Below are positions 9,015 to 18,647 of a stretch of DNA of 64,000 nt, piece after piece. How positions within the stretch are numbered: position 1 is the first letter of the stretch; each line of letters begins with the position of its first letter. Made by a program: the position numbers and the translations under genes. The stretch spans positions 62,001-126,000 of the forward strand of contig NZ_RHQM01000017.1 in the NCBI RefSeq assembly GCF_003935375.1. The letters are read 5' to 3'. Source of the DNA: Stutzerimonas xanthomarina (GTDB lineage Bacteria > Pseudomonadota > Gammaproteobacteria > Pseudomonadales > Pseudomonadaceae). Below the pieces are notes generated by a model. It was not told where the DNA came from. It made no database searches and was given only the letters and a program-made list of their open reading frames with translations.

Positions 9015-10571
9015 CTAGTTGGCGAGGTATAGCGTCAGCAGCTGGCCGGGGCGCAGCACGCTGGTGCCTTTCGGGTTCCAGGTCTTCAGGTTGTTCAGCT
9101 GGACGTTGAAGCGCTTGGCGATCTGATACAGCGAGTCGCCTTTCTGCACTTTGTAATAGGTAGGCGAATTTCCCTTGCTCTGCGCTTTGGCTGCTGCCGG
9201 GCCCTGCAGGAACAGCGCCTGGCCCACTTTGAGCTGGCTGCCGGAGAGCTTGTTCCAGCGCTGCAGGTCGCGTACCGAGACGCGCTGAGCCTTGGCGATG
9301 TCCCAGAGATTGTCGCCAGATTTGACCCGGTAGCTGCGCGGCGTGGCGGCCGGCTGACGCGCTACAGCGTGCAGCAACTCCCGCGAAGCGCCGGCATCAC
9401 CGCTGGTTGGGAGGCTGAGGACCTGCCCGATCCGCAACGTGTCGCTCTTCAACCGGTTCACGTCGCGGATGATGTTGACGGTCAGATGATGACGGTTGGC
9501 GATGACGCCCAGGGTGTCTCCTGCGCGCACCTGATACTGCTGCCAGTCGACCAGGTCCTGCGGCTTCATCAGCGCCAGGTTGGCTGCCAGCATTTCAGCC
9601 TTTTCCATTGGCACCAGCAGCTGCTGCGGACCATCCAGGGTAATTCGGCGGGTGAAGGCAGGATTCAGCTGGTAGAGCTCGTCCTCGTCCAGGTCGGCGA
9701 GTTTGGCAACCCGCGCCAGATCCATGCGCTGCTTGAGCGCGATGACTTCGAAGTAGGGCTCGTTGGCGATCGGATTGAGATTGATGCCATAGGCCTCGGG
9801 GGCCTGGATCAACTGCGACAGGGCCAGCAGCTTCGGCACGTAGTCGCGGGTTTCCTGCGGCAATGGCAGGTTCCAGTAGTCGGTCGGCAGGCCTAGCTTC
9901 TGGTTGCGTTCGATGGCCCGGCTCACGGTGCCTTCACCCGAGTTGTAGGCAGCCAGTGCCAGCAGCCAGTCACCGTTGAACAGGCCGTGCAGGTAGCTCA
10001 GATAACGCAGGGCTGCATTGGTCGAGGCGGTGATGTCACGGCGGCCGTCGTACCAGCTTGTCTGCCGAAGATTGAAGTGCCGGCCGGTGGCGGGAATGAA
10101 CTGCCAGAGCCCGACGGCATGGGCGGGCGAATAGGCGAAGGGATCGTAGGAGCTTTCGATGATCGGCAGCAAAGCCAGTTCCAGCGGCATGTCGCGCTCT
10201 TCGAGGCGCTCGACAATGTAGTGGATATAAGGGCTGCCGCGCTCGCTGGCGATTTCGATGGATCTTGGGCGACTGGAGAACAGCAGGCGCTGTTGCTCGA
10301 TGCGGGGGTTGCTGTCCAGATGCTCTTGAAGCTTGTAACCCTCGCGAATTCGCTCCCAGATGTCCTGGTGTTCGGTAATGACGGGGGTGTCGTTCAGCCA
10401 GATGGGCTCTTGTGCCACAGGCGCCGTGGTGCGGCTTGCCTGATCGCGTGCATCATCACGCACGGCGTTGCTCTGACAGCCCGCTAGGGCGACGCAAACG
10501 GCTAGAGCCAACGCCCGACCAGAGGCTGCCAAGGCGTCCGGTTCGAGGCGTTTCTTGGGAGCTGGCGGCAT
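9015..10571 (-). CDS. mltD: Membrane-bound lytic murein transglycosylase D
   Basis: This 518-residue lipoprotein cleaves glycan strands of peptidoglycan, leaving 1,6-anhydro-muramic ends. A signal peptide ends in a lipobox LAGC around residues 29-32. The SLT catalytic domain lies at about residues 105-240, with the catalytic glutamate in IIESSYDPFAYS and the GLWQFIPATGRHFNL motif. Three LysM peptidoglycan-binding repeats follow, near residues 345-390 (YQVRAGDTLGVIANRH), 414-457 (YRVKSGDNLWDIAK) and 471-515 (YKVQKGDSLYQIAKRF). The size fits MltD with extra LysM repeats. It lies 100 bases downstream of gloB on the same strand, the order seen in E. coli as well. Confidence 0.95.
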   Translation of the reverse strand: MPPAPKKRLEPDALAASGRALALAVCVALAGCQSNAVRDDARDQASRTTAPVAQEPIWLNDTPVITEHQDIWERIREGYKLQEHLDSNPRIEQQRLLFSSRPRSIEIASERGSPYIHYIVERLEERDMPLELALLPIIESSYDPFAYSPAHAVGLWQFIPATGRHFNLRQTSWYDGRRDITASTNAALRYLSYLHGLFNGDWLLALAAYNSGEGTVSRAIERNQKLGLPTDYWNLPLPQETRDYVPKLLALSQLIQAPEAYGINLNPIANEPYFEVIALKQRMDLARVAKLADLDEDELYQLNPAFTRRITLDGPQQLLVPMEKAEMLAANLALMKPQDLVDWQQYQVRAGDTLGVIANRHHLTVNIIRDVNRLKSDTLRIGQVLSLPTSGDAGASRELLHAVARQPAATPRSYRVKSGDNLWDIAKAQRVSVRDLQRWNKLSGSQLKVGQALFLQGPAAAKAQSKGNSPTYYKVQKGDSLYQIAKRFNVQLNNLKTWNPKGTSVLRPGQLLTLYLAN

Positions 10572-10671
10572 TGGCTGGAATCTTCCCCGGAAACAAAATT
10601 CGGGGGATTCTAGGAACGCCCCCTGGTGGGGTCAAGGCTGCATGCCGCGTTTCGGGAACCTGTCGACCTTG

Positions 10672-11451
10672 TCAGAAGGCGTCTTTCCAGGCGCGCAAAG
10701 CCGCGAAAACCGCGACATCGCCGTCTAGCTGGCCGCCGCTGCGCTCGCTTGCCGCATGCTGAACGGCGGCGACACCACAACGCAAAAAAGGGTTGGTCGC
10801 GCGCTCGATATCCATTCTGCTTGGCAGGCTGAAGCGGTTCGATTCGCGCAGTTCGGTCACCTCGCGCATGCGTTTTCCAATGGCCGGGTTGTCCGGTTCC
10901 ACTGCCCGGGCAAAGCGCAGATTGCTCAGCGTGTATTCGTGGGTGCAGTAGACGAGGGTGCTATCCGGTGTATCGGCCAGGCGCTGCAGCGAGCGAAACA
11001 TCTGCTCGGGCGTGCCTTCGAACAGACGCCCGCAGCCGGCGGCGAACAGCGTATCGCCACAGAGCAGCCAGGGCTGCACGGGGTCGGCATGGAGATAAGC
11101 GATATGACCAAGCGTGTGGCCAGGGACGGCGATGACCTGCAAGTCCGTCCCGAGTACCTCGAGGTGCTGGCCGTCGCTCAGCGCCTCGTCGCGCGCGGGA
11201 ATGTTCTCGGCCGCCGGTCCGTGAACGCGCGCGCCGGTCTGTGTCTTGAGCCGTTCGACGCCGCCGACGTGGTCGTGATGGTGGTGGGTAATCAGGATGT
11301 CACTGAGCTGCCAGCCCGGGTGGTCGCGCAGCCAGTTCAGGACTGGTGTGGCATCACCGGGATCGACGGCAGCGCAGCGTTGAGTGGCCTCGTCCAGAAG
11401 CAACCAGATGTAGTTGTCGGTGAAGGCGGGCAGGGCTTCGATCTTCAACAT
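10672..11451 (-). CDS. gloB: Hydroxyacylglutathione hydrolase (glyoxalase II)
   Basis: This 259-residue metallo-beta-lactamase-fold enzyme hydrolyses S-lactoylglutathione to D-lactate and glutathione, the second step of methylglyoxal detoxification. The ATG at 11451 gives [16 protein letters not shown], the standard N-terminus; the longer open frame to 11613 adds 54 non-homologous residues. The dinuclear metal site is seen in [10 protein letters not shown] (about residues 53-62), the later [11 protein letters not shown], and [15 protein letters not shown]. The C-terminal glutathione-binding part contains the [13 protein letters not shown] motif. The gene is divergent from the methyltransferase gene, with a 109-base shared upstream region. 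Confidence 0.96.
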   Translation of the reverse strand: MLKIEALPAFTDNYIWLLLDEATQRCAAVDPGDATPVLNWLRDHPGWQLSDILITHHHHDHVGGVERLKTQTGARVHGPAAENIPARDEALSDGQHLEVLGTDLQVIAVPGHTLGHIAYLHADPVQPWLLCGDTLFAAGCGRLFEGTPEQMFRSLQRLADTPDSTLVYCTHEYTLSNLRFARAVEPDNPAIGKRMREVTELRESNRFSLPSRMDIERATNPFLRCGVAAVQHAASERSGGQLDGDVAVFAALRAWKDAF

Positions 11452-11560
11452 GGGCGGGTCGCCAATTGAGTGACAAAGGCGCATCCTAGCAGTCCCATGG
11501 GAAAGTTGAACCCGAGCGAACTCAGCGTCGCGCAGATCGCGCGGCGAACGGAGCCGAGCG

Positions 11561-12331
11561 ATGAACGATCGACCGTCCACCCAAGGCAGCGACCATTGGC
11601 TGTCCATGATCAATGAGGCGTCCGCCTGGTTCGAGGGGCCGCTGGGCCAGCAGCTGCTGGTTCAGGAGAAGCAAGTCCTGACCGAAGAGCTGGCGCGTTG
11701 TTTCGGCAGCTATCTGGTGCACAACGGTCCGTTCAGCGGCGAGCCGGTGCAACCACAGAACATCAAACGCAGCGTTCGCCTCGGTGCGCCGCTGCCTGGT
11801 GTGGAGATCCATTGCGAGGAGCAGGCCTGGCCGCTCGGCGAGCATGCTGCTGATGTCGTGGTGCTGCAGCATGCATTGGATTTCAGCCTGTCGCCCCATG
11901 GGTTGTTGCGTGAAGCAGCGCGTGGAGTGCGTCCGGGCGGGCATCTGCTGATCGTCGGTATCAACCCCTGGAGTGCCTGGGGCCTGCGTCATCTGGTCTC
12001 GCGCGAGGCGTTTCGGCAGGCGCGTTGCATTCGTCCGTCAAGGGTAGGGGACTGGCTGAACCTGCTGGGATTCGCGCTGGAGAAACGTCGCTTCGGATGC
12101 TATTGTCCGCCGCTTTCTTCGAGCGACTGGCAGGCGCGGTTGTCTCGTCTGGAGTCCGTCGGGCAGCAGTTGCAGACGCCAACTGGCGGTTTCTATCTGT
12201 TGGTGGCGCGCAAGTTGATGATCGGCCTGCGGCCCTTGCGCCAGGAGCGCCGCGAACGCATGGGCAAGCTATTACCGATGCCAGTCGCCAAAGTCAGCCG
12301 CCGCGAAGCCGAACAACACCGACTCCCTTGA
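11561..12331 (+). CDS. Class I SAM-dependent methyltransferase, YafS-like
   Basis: This 256-residue protein has a Rossmann-type methyltransferase core of the Methyltransf_11 kind. [15 protein letters not shown], then [42 protein letters not shown], match the acidic-loop and post-motif segments. The usual glycine-rich motif I is degenerate, as in E. coli YafS, which lies in the same gloB-yafS-rnhA-dnaQ neighbourhood. The substrate is unknown. The basic C-terminal tail ([18 protein letters not shown]) could contact nucleic acid or a membrane, but that is speculation. It is the first gene of a probable plus-strand run with rnhA 38 bases downstream. Confidence 0.85.
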   Translation: MNDRPSTQGSDHWLSMINEASAWFEGPLGQQLLVQEKQVLTEELARCFGSYLVHNGPFSGEPVQPQNIKRSVRLGAPLPGVEIHCEEQAWPLGEHAADVVVLQHALDFSLSPHGLLREAARGVRPGGHLLIVGINPWSAWGLRHLVSREAFRQARCIRPSRVGDWLNLLGFALEKRRFGCYCPPLSSSDWQARLSRLESVGQQLQTPTGGFYLLVARKLMIGLRPLRQERRERMGKLLPMPVAKVSRREAEQHRLP

Positions 12332-12369
12332 CGTTCCGAGCCTGCCGGCAAACAGAGTAAGCAATCCAC

Positions 12370-12825
12370 ATGAGCGACGATTGGGTCGAGATCTACACCG
12401 ATGGTGCCTGCAAGGGCAATCCCGGCCCGGGCGGCTGGGGGGCGCTGCTTATCTATAAGGATGTCAAGCGTGAGCTCTGGGGCGGCGAGCCCGACACCAC
12501 CAACAATCGCATGGAGCTCATGGCGGCGATCCGTGGGCTCGCCGAACTGAAGCGCTCGTGCAAAGTCCGGCTGGTGACCGACTCGCAGTACGTCATGCAG
12601 GGTATCAACGACTGGATGCCCAACTGGAAGAAGCGCGGCTGGAAAACCGCGAGCAAGCAGCCGGTGAAGAATGCCGACCTTTGGCAGCAGCTCGATGAGC
12701 AGGTCAACCGCCATCAGGTGAGCTGGGAGTGGGTGCGCGGCCATAACGGCCATCCCGGCAACGAGCACGCCGACCTGCTGGCCAATCGCGGCGTGGTACA
12801 GGCAAAACGACAACCGATAGTGTAA
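12370..12825 (+). CDS. rnhA: Ribonuclease HI
   Basis: This 151-residue endonuclease cuts the RNA strand of RNA-DNA hybrids, removing R-loops and primers. The four metal-binding carboxylates are visible in their contexts: Asp in [18 protein letters not shown], Glu in [13 protein letters not shown], Asp in [12 protein letters not shown], and the last Asp with the catalytic His in [17 protein letters not shown]. The length is standard for bacterial RNase HI with the basic protrusion ([10 protein letters not shown]). It lies 14 bases before dnaQ on the same strand, a conserved pairing. Confidence 0.98.
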   Translation: MSDDWVEIYTDGACKGNPGPGGWGALLIYKDVKRELWGGEPDTTNNRMELMAAIRGLAELKRSCKVRLVTDSQYVMQGINDWMPNWKKRGWKTASKQPVKNADLWQQLDEQVNRHQVSWEWVRGHNGHPGNEHADLLANRGVVQAKRQPIV

Positions 12826-12839
12826 GTGAGCTGAACGAT

Positions 12840-13565
12840 ATGCGCAGCGTAGTGCTGGATACCGAAACGACCGGCATGCCGGTGACCGATGGCCACCGGA
12901 TCATCGAGATTGGCTGTGTCGAAGTCATCGGCCGCCGCCTGACCGGGCGGCACTACCACGTCTATCTGCAACCTGATCGTGAAGTGGACGAGGGCGCGAT
13001 CGCCGTTCACGGCATCACCAACGAGTTTCTTGTCGACAAGCCGCGGTTCCGCGACATCGCCGACGAGTTCTTCGAGTTCATCAAGGACGCGCAGCTGGTC
13101 ATCCACAACGCCGCGTTCGACCTTTGCTTCATCAATAACGAGTTCGCGCTGCTCGGTCAGCAGGAGCGTGCCGAGATCACCGACCACTGCTCGGTGCTCG
13201 ATACCCTGCTGATGGCTCGGGAGCGTCACCCGGGCCAGCGCAACAGCCTCGATGCCTTGTGCAAACGCTACGGCGTGGATAACTCGGGCCGCGATCTGCA
13301 CGGCGCTCTGCTCGATGCCGAGATTCTCGCCGACGTCTGGCTGACCATGACCGGCGGGCAGACCAATCTGTCCCTCGCGGGTGATGGTGAAAGTTCCGAC
13401 GGCGGTCGCCCCCAGCCCACGCCGATCCGCCGGCTACCGGCCGATCGGCCGCGCACTGCGGTGCTGCGCGCTACCGAAGAAGAGGTTGCCGCGCACATGG
13501 CGCGAATGGCCGCGATCGAGAAAGCCGCCGGGGCAGCTCCGCTCTGGACTCAGCTCGAAGTCTGA
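12840..13565 (+). CDS. dnaQ: DNA polymerase III epsilon subunit (3'-5' proofreading exonuclease)
   Basis: This 241-residue exonuclease is the proofreading subunit of the replicative polymerase core. The DEDDh motifs are present: ExoI LDTETTGMP (Asp7, Glu9), ExoII HNAAFDLCFINNEF, and ExoIII with the catalytic His in DLHGALLDAEILADVWL. The segment after residue about 185 is the flexible tail that binds the alpha subunit. It is co-directional with rnhA, 14 bases downstream of it, as in enterobacteria. The start ATG is preceded by GAGCTGAACGAT, a modest ribosome-binding sequence. Confidence 0.97.
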   Translation: MRSVVLDTETTGMPVTDGHRIIEIGCVEVIGRRLTGRHYHVYLQPDREVDEGAIAVHGITNEFLVDKPRFRDIADEFFEFIKDAQLVIHNAAFDLCFINNEFALLGQQERAEITDHCSVLDTLLMARERHPGQRNSLDALCKRYGVDNSGRDLHGALLDAEILADVWLTMTGGQTNLSLAGDGESSDGGRPQPTPIRRLPADRPRTAVLRATEEEVAAHMARMAAIEKAAGAAPLWTQLEV

Positions 13566-13681
13566 ATGGCTCGGCATTGCCGCCTACTTGCGACACGGCC
13601 TCACAACCGCTCGTTTCAATGCGCTGTTCCTTTGCTGCGGACGCTTCTACCCTGTAGGTGGATCGTTCGCAGAGAGTGCGC

Positions 13682-15934
13682 ATGTACAAAGACCTGAAAT
13701 TCCCCATCCTCATCGTTCACCGTGACATAAAGGCCGACACCGTTGCCGGTGAGCGAGTGCGTGGCATCGCTTCCGAACTGGAGCGCGACGGCTTCAATAT
13801 CCTGCCTACAGCAAGCTCCAACGAGGGACGAATCGTAGCCTCCACGCACCATGGGCTGGCCTGCATCCTGGTTGCGGCAGAAGGCGCTGGTGACAATCAG
13901 CGCCTGCTGCACGACGTGGTGGAACTGATCCGCGTCGCTCGTCGCCGCGCGCCGCGTCTGCCGATCTTTGCACTGGGCGAGCAGATCACCATCGAGAATG
14001 CGCCTGCTGAGGCAATGGCCGATCTCAACGAGTTGCGTGGCCTGCTTTACCTGTACGAAGACACCGTGCCGTTTCTGGCGCGCCAGGTCGCCCGGGCCGC
14101 ACGCGGGTATCTCGAGGATCTGCTGCCACCGTTTTTCAGCGCGCTGGTACGCCATACCGGCGAGTCGAACTATTCCTGGCATACGCCGGGACACGGTGGG
14201 GGCGTGGCCTACCGCAAGAGTCCGGTCGGCCAGGCGTTCCACCAGTTCTTCGGTGAAAACACCTTGCGCTCGGACCTGTCGGTTTCGGTACCCGAGCTTG
14301 GCTCGTTGCTAGATCACACCGGGCCGGTAGCGGCGGCGGAAGCTCGCGCCGCACGCAACTTCGGTGCCGACCACACGTTCTTCGTGATCAATGGCACTTC
14401 GACGGCGAACAAGATCGTCTGGCATTCGATGGTCGCGCGGGACGATCTGGTACTGGTGGATCGCAACTGCCACAAATCGATTCTGCACGCCATCATCATG
14501 ACGGGCGCGATACCGCTGTACATAAGCCCGACTCGTAACGAGCTGGGCATCATCGGCCCGATTCCGCTGGAAGAATTCACCCGCGAGTCCATCCAGGCGA
14601 AGATCGCCGCCAACCCGCTGGCGCGTGGCCGGCCGCCGAAGGTCAAGCTGGCGGTGGTGACGAACTCGACCTACGACGGGCTCTGCTACAACGCCAACCT
14701 GATCAAGCGCACCCTGGCTGATAACGTAGAAGTGCTGCACTTCGACGAGGCCTGGTACGCCTACGCGGCATTCCACGAATTCTATGACGGCCGCTACGGC
14801 ATGGATACGCGGGAGCAGGGCCCGCTGGTGTTCACCACCCACTCGACGCACAAGCTGCTGGCGGCGTTCAGTCAGGCCTCGATGATCCATGTGCTCGACA
14901 GCCAGACACGGCAGCTCGACCGCGATCGCTTCAACGAAGCCTTCATGATGCACATCTCCACCTCGCCGCAGTACGGCATCCTCGCATCGCTGGACGTGGC
15001 GTCGGCCATGATGGAAGGCCCAGCGGGACGCTCGTTGATTCAAGAGACGTTCGATGAGGCGCTGAGCTTTCGTCGGGCGCTGGCCAACCTGCGCCAGCAC
15101 ATCGATGCCGACGACTGGTGGTTCAGCATCTGGCAGCCACCACTGGTCGACGGCGCCGAGGCGCTGGTGACCCCGGACTGGCTTCTCGAGCCAACGGCTG
15201 ACTGGCATGGCTTCGGCGATATCGCCGACGATTACGTACTGCTCGACCCAATCAAGGTCACGCTCGTCACTCCGGGCCTTACCGCATCCGGCGCACTGGG
15301 TGAAAGTGGCATACCGGCGGCGGTGGTCAGCAAGTTTCTCTGGGAACGTGGTCTGGTGGTGGAAAAAACCGGGCTGTATTCGATGCTGGTGCTGTTCTCC
15401 ATGGGCATCACCAAGGGCAAGTGGAGCACCCTGCTGACCGAGTTGCTGGAGTTCAAGCGTCACTACGACGCCAATATCCCGCTGGTCGAGGCCCTGCCAT
15501 CGATTGCGCGCGCCGGTGCAGCGGCCTATACGGGTATGGGGCTGCGTGATCTCTGCGATGAGCTGCATGCCTGTTATTGCGAAAACGCCACGGCGCGGGC
15601 CATGCGCAGGATGTACACGGCGTTGCCGGAGCCTGCGATGACTCCGGCCCAGGCCTATGACAAGCTGGTTCGCGGCGAGGTCGAAGCGGTGCCGATCGAG
15701 GCACTGCAGGGCCGAATCGCGGCGGTCATGCTGGTGCCGTATCCGCCGGGTATCCCGTTGATTATGCCGGGCGAGCGCTTTACCGAAGAGACTCGCTCGA
15801 TTCTCGATTACCTTCGTTTCGCCCGTGATTTCGCCGAGCGTTTCCCCGGGTTCGATGCCGACGTTCATGGCCTGCAACATGAGGCAGGCGCGGATGGATG
15901 TGTGTACACCGTCGACTGTATCCGCGAAGAATGA
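13682..15934 (+). CDS. ldcA: Orn/Lys/Arg decarboxylase, LdcA-like (probable lysine decarboxylase)
   Basis: This 750-residue PLP-dependent fold-type I decarboxylase has three parts: an N-terminal receiver-like wing domain (residues 1-130), the PLP domain with the Schiff-base lysine at residue 391 in HSTHKLLAAFSQAS, and a C-terminal domain. The start ATG at 13682 gives MYKDLKFPILIVHRD and follows GAGAG; a start eight codons upstream is less likely. The cofactor-contact stretch SNYSWHTPGHGGGVAYRKS is intact. The P. aeruginosa homologue, in the same neighbourhood, is LdcA, a lysine decarboxylase of a catabolic route to cadaverine. The name could differ if specificity is arginine or ornithine. The gap to the next gene (180 bases) shows no strong terminator. 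Confidence 0.88.
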   Translation: MYKDLKFPILIVHRDIKADTVAGERVRGIASELERDGFNILPTASSNEGRIVASTHHGLACILVAAEGAGDNQRLLHDVVELIRVARRRAPRLPIFALGEQITIENAPAEAMADLNELRGLLYLYEDTVPFLARQVARAARGYLEDLLPPFFSALVRHTGESNYSWHTPGHGGGVAYRKSPVGQAFHQFFGENTLRSDLSVSVPELGSLLDHTGPVAAAEARAARNFGADHTFFVINGTSTANKIVWHSMVARDDLVLVDRNCHKSILHAIIMTGAIPLYISPTRNELGIIGPIPLEEFTRESIQAKIAANPLARGRPPKVKLAVVTNSTYDGLCYNANLIKRTLADNVEVLHFDEAWYAYAAFHEFYDGRYGMDTREQGPLVFTTHSTHKLLAAFSQASMIHVLDSQTRQLDRDRFNEAFMMHISTSPQYGILASLDVASAMMEGPAGRSLIQETFDEALSFRRALANLRQHIDADDWWFSIWQPPLVDGAEALVTPDWLLEPTADWHGFGDIADDYVLLDPIKVTLVTPGLTASGALGESGIPAAVVSKFLWERGLVVEKTGLYSMLVLFSMGITKGKWSTLLTELLEFKRHYDANIPLVEALPSIARAGAAAYTGMGLRDLCDELHACYCENATARAMRRMYTALPEPAMTPAQAYDKLVRGEVEAVPIEALQGRIAAVMLVPYPPGIPLIMPGERFTEETRSILDYLRFARDFAERFPGFDADVHGLQHEAGADGCVYTVDCIREE

Positions 15935-16114
15935 TGCGTCGATGCTCGCCACCGTCTACAACGGCATGAACAGGTCGTCTGGCGGCGTGGTCTGTATCAC
16001 ATCGTCTGCATCGACATTCACTCGTCGTGGTGGCAGTTGTTATAGTTGCCCGCCGTCGTACGGGTTTGCCCGCCACGGCGCTCCCCATGCGCCCTTGCTG
16101 TCGAGGATGATAGC

Positions 16115-16927
16115 GTGACCGAATACAAAGCCTTCCGCGTAGAGTTGGCAGACAAGATTGCCCGCGTCGTGATCAATCGGCCTGAAAAGATCAATGCGAT
16201 GGACGCTGCGTTCTGGTCGGAAATCATCGATATCTTCAACTGGATCGATGCAACCGACGAAGTGCGCGTAGTCGTCCTCAGTGGCGCCGGTGACCACTTC
16301 TCTTCCGGTATAGACCTGCAGATGCTGGCTTCGGTCGGCAGCCAGCTTGGCAACGACGTCGGCCGCAATGCCGAGCAGCTGCGGCGCAAGATCCTCTCTC
16401 TGCAGGCATCGTTCAATGCCGTTGACAACTGCCGCAAGCCGGTCATCGCCGCGATTCAGGGTTACTGTCTGGGCGGCGCCATCGATCTGATCTCCGCTTG
16501 CGACATGCGTTACAGCACGGCGGACGCGAAATTCTCGATCAAGGAAATCGACATGGGCATGGCTGCCGATGTCGGCACCTTGCAGCGCCTACCTCGCATC
16601 ATCGGCGATGGCATGATGCGCGAACTGGCCTTTACCGGCCGCACCATCAGCGGCGAGGAAGCGCGCAGCATCGGGCTGGTCAATCGCACCTATGCCGATC
16701 AGCAGACGCTGATGGACGCCGTGCTGGAGCTGGCCCGTGACATCGCCAGCAAATCACCGCTCGCCATTCGCGGCACCAAGGAGATGATCCGTTACATGCG
16801 CGATCACCGGGTCGACGATGGTCTCGAGTACATCGCCACCTGGAATGCAGCCATGCTGCAGTCGGCCGACATCAAGGTCGCCATCGCTGCTCATATGAGC
16901 AAACAGAAGCCGGACTTTGCCGACTGA
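16115..16927 (+). CDS. Crotonase family, delta3,5-delta2,4-dienoyl-CoA isomerase-like
   Basis: This 270-residue crotonase-fold enzyme acts on acyl-CoA in beta-oxidation. I chose the GTG at 16115 (VTEYKAFRVEL), preceded by GAGGA seven bases upstream; an open frame upstream has no homology. The oxyanion-hole motifs are SGAGDHFSSGIDLQ and QGYCLGGAIDLISACDMRYS. The active-site stretch SIKEIDMGMAADVGTLQRLP carries the Glu and the Asp-after-alanine of dienoyl-CoA isomerases (eukaryotic ECH1 type), not the two-glutamate pattern of enoyl-CoA hydratases. The role is therefore probably double-bond shifting in degradation of unsaturated fatty acids. It is 37 bases from fimL, the order known from P. aeruginosa. 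Confidence 0.88.
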   Translation: MTEYKAFRVELADKIARVVINRPEKINAMDAAFWSEIIDIFNWIDATDEVRVVVLSGAGDHFSSGIDLQMLASVGSQLGNDVGRNAEQLRRKILSLQASFNAVDNCRKPVIAAIQGYCLGGAIDLISACDMRYSTADAKFSIKEIDMGMAADVGTLQRLPRIIGDGMMRELAFTGRTISGEEARSIGLVNRTYADQQTLMDAVLELARDIASKSPLAIRGTKEMIRYMRDHRVDDGLEYIATWNAAMLQSADIKVAIAAHMSKQKPDFAD

Positions 16928-16964
16928 TGCGTCACCACACGTTTGCGCGGGAGGCGCACTAGGC

Positions 16965-18647
16965 ATGGTTACTGGAGCTACATCACTCGGTCTGGTACGT
17001 GACGAACTGTTCGCCACCATGGAAGAAGCCGAGCAGAGCCTCGAGCATTTCATCATCGACCGCAACAACGGCGGCCTGTTGCAGCAGGCCGTGGAGAACC
17101 TCAAGCAGGTGCGCGGCACGCTCAACCTCATCGAGCTGACCGGCGCCGAGTTGCTCGCGCAAGAAATACTGCAGCTGGCTACCGACATCCCGGTCGGCGC
17201 CGGCGAGGACCGCGACGTGCAACTCGCCGCGCTGAGCAACGCGCTCTACGTGCTGCGGCGTTATCTGGAAAGCGTCGATGCCAGCCGCCAGGAAATCCCC
17301 GAGCTCCTGCTTCCAGCCATCAACGCGCTGCGCCAGGCGTGCGCGCAGCCGCCGTTGCCGGAAAGTTTCTTTTTCAGCGTCCGGCTCGACCATGCCCGTC
17401 CTGCGTTGGACGTGCCGGTTCGTTCGGGAGCCGCGCCAGTTGCCGAGGCCCGGCGGTTGCGTCAGATGTATCAGGTCGGGTTGCTCGGCTTCATTCGTGA
17501 AGAGAATCTGCCAGCCAGCCTGAAACTCATGGGCCGCGCTTTGACGCGGCTGGATCATCTCTTCGTCGAGTCGCCAGGAGGTCGGCTGTGCTGGATCGGC
17601 AGCGCCGCTGTCGAATCGCAACTGGACGGCCAGCTATTGCCGCGCAAGTCGCGCAAGCAGCTGTTTTCCCGTCTGGACCGGGAACTCAAGCAGGTCATTG
17701 GCAACCCTGCATACGAGGCGCCACGCAGCCTGCTCAAGGAGCTGCTATACGTCGTCGCGCTGGCGGACACCCATGGGCCTATCGCCAGCCAGGTCCGTCA
17801 GGTGTTCTCGCTGGGTTCGCTGCCGTTCACCGACCACCTGCTGGAAGATGAATCCCAGCGCCTGGCCGGCCCGGGCCAAGCCGTCATGCGTTCGCTGTCC
17901 TCGGCGATCCGTGAGGAACTGGCGAGCTTGAAGGATCTGCTGGATCTGATCGAGCGAGGTACCGCCCAGGCGGAAGCCTACTCGAACCTGCATAACCTGC
18001 TCGGGAAGATGGCCAAGACCCTCGGCATGGTTGGCCTTTCATCTGCGGCCAGCACGCTGCAGGCGCAGCTGGGCGACGTGTCTGGCTGGAGCCTGGAGCA
18101 TGCGCCGGAACCGCATGTCATCCAGCGTCTCGCCGATGCCGTGCTGTATGTCGAGAGCATGGTCGCCAGCCTCGAGCGCGGCGATCGACGCGATACCAAG
18201 CCTCAGGTCGCCCGACCCGGAATGGAAGCGGAAGCCTTTGCCAATCACCAGCTCACCGAAGCGTGCATCGTGGTAATCGATGAGGCGACCGCAGGCCTGG
18301 CGCTGGCCAAGCGTGCGATCACCGCTTATCTCGAGTCCAACGGGGAGAAATTGCACCTGGCCAACGTGCCGTTCAGCCTGCAGGCCGTGCGCGGCGGTCT
18401 GCGTTTCCTCGAGCAGGAGCGCGCGGCGGATCTGATCGGCGCCTGCGCTGATTTCATTCAAAAGCACATGCTCGAATCGAACCAGATGCCTCCTGAGCAA
18501 CTGCTGGAAACTCTGGCCGATGCGCTTACCAGCCTGGAGTACTACCTTGAAGGTGGTGCGGTATTGCGACGTGACGACTCTCGCGTGAGCGTGCTTGATC
18601 TGGCCAGCGAGAGCGTGCGCGCGCTGGGCATGCCGGTAGCCGCCTGA
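16965..18647 (+). CDS. fimL: FimL, type IV pilus and twitching-motility regulator
   Basis: This 560-residue cytoplasmic protein is largely helical and resembles the N-terminal part of the chemosensory kinase ChpA. It has HPt-like bundles but lacks the phosphorylatable histidine and any kinase domain. In P. aeruginosa FimL connects the Chp system to cAMP production and pilus function. The ATG at 16965 ([29 protein letters not shown]) follows GGGAGG; the frame is open 16 codons farther up but without a ribosome site. FimL identity is based on ChpA-like features such as [15 protein letters not shown], matching length, and its position between the crotonase gene and nudC. The TGATG overlap with nudC suggests coupled translation. 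Confidence 0.85.
   Translation: MVTGATSLGLVRDELFATMEEAEQSLEHFIIDRNNGGLLQQAVENLKQVRGTLNLIELTGAELLAQEILQLATDIPVGAGEDRDVQLAALSNALYVLRRYLESVDASRQEIPELLLPAINALRQACAQPPLPESFFFSVRLDHARPALDVPVRSGAAPVAEARRLRQMYQVGLLGFIREENLPASLKLMGRALTRLDHLFVESPGGRLCWIGSAAVESQLDGQLLPRKSRKQLFSRLDRELKQVIGNPAYEAPRSLLKELLYVVALADTHGPIASQVRQVFSLGSLPFTDHLLEDESQRLAGPGQAVMRSLSSAIREELASLKDLLDLIERGTAQAEAYSNLHNLLGKMAKTLGMVGLSSAASTLQAQLGDVSGWSLEHAPEPHVIQRLADAVLYVESMVASLERGDRRDTKPQVARPGMEAEAFANHQLTEACIVVIDEATAGLALAKRAITAYLESNGEKLHLANVPFSLQAVRGGLRFLEQERAADLIGACADFIQKHMLESNQMPPEQLLETLADALTSLEYYLEGGAVLRRDDSRVSVLDLASESVRALGMPVAA

Noticed and set aside
14309..15952. Long open frame (547 codons) on the minus strand
   Set aside because: It is the antisense shadow of ldcA, rich in Arg, Gln and His, with no recognisable domain.
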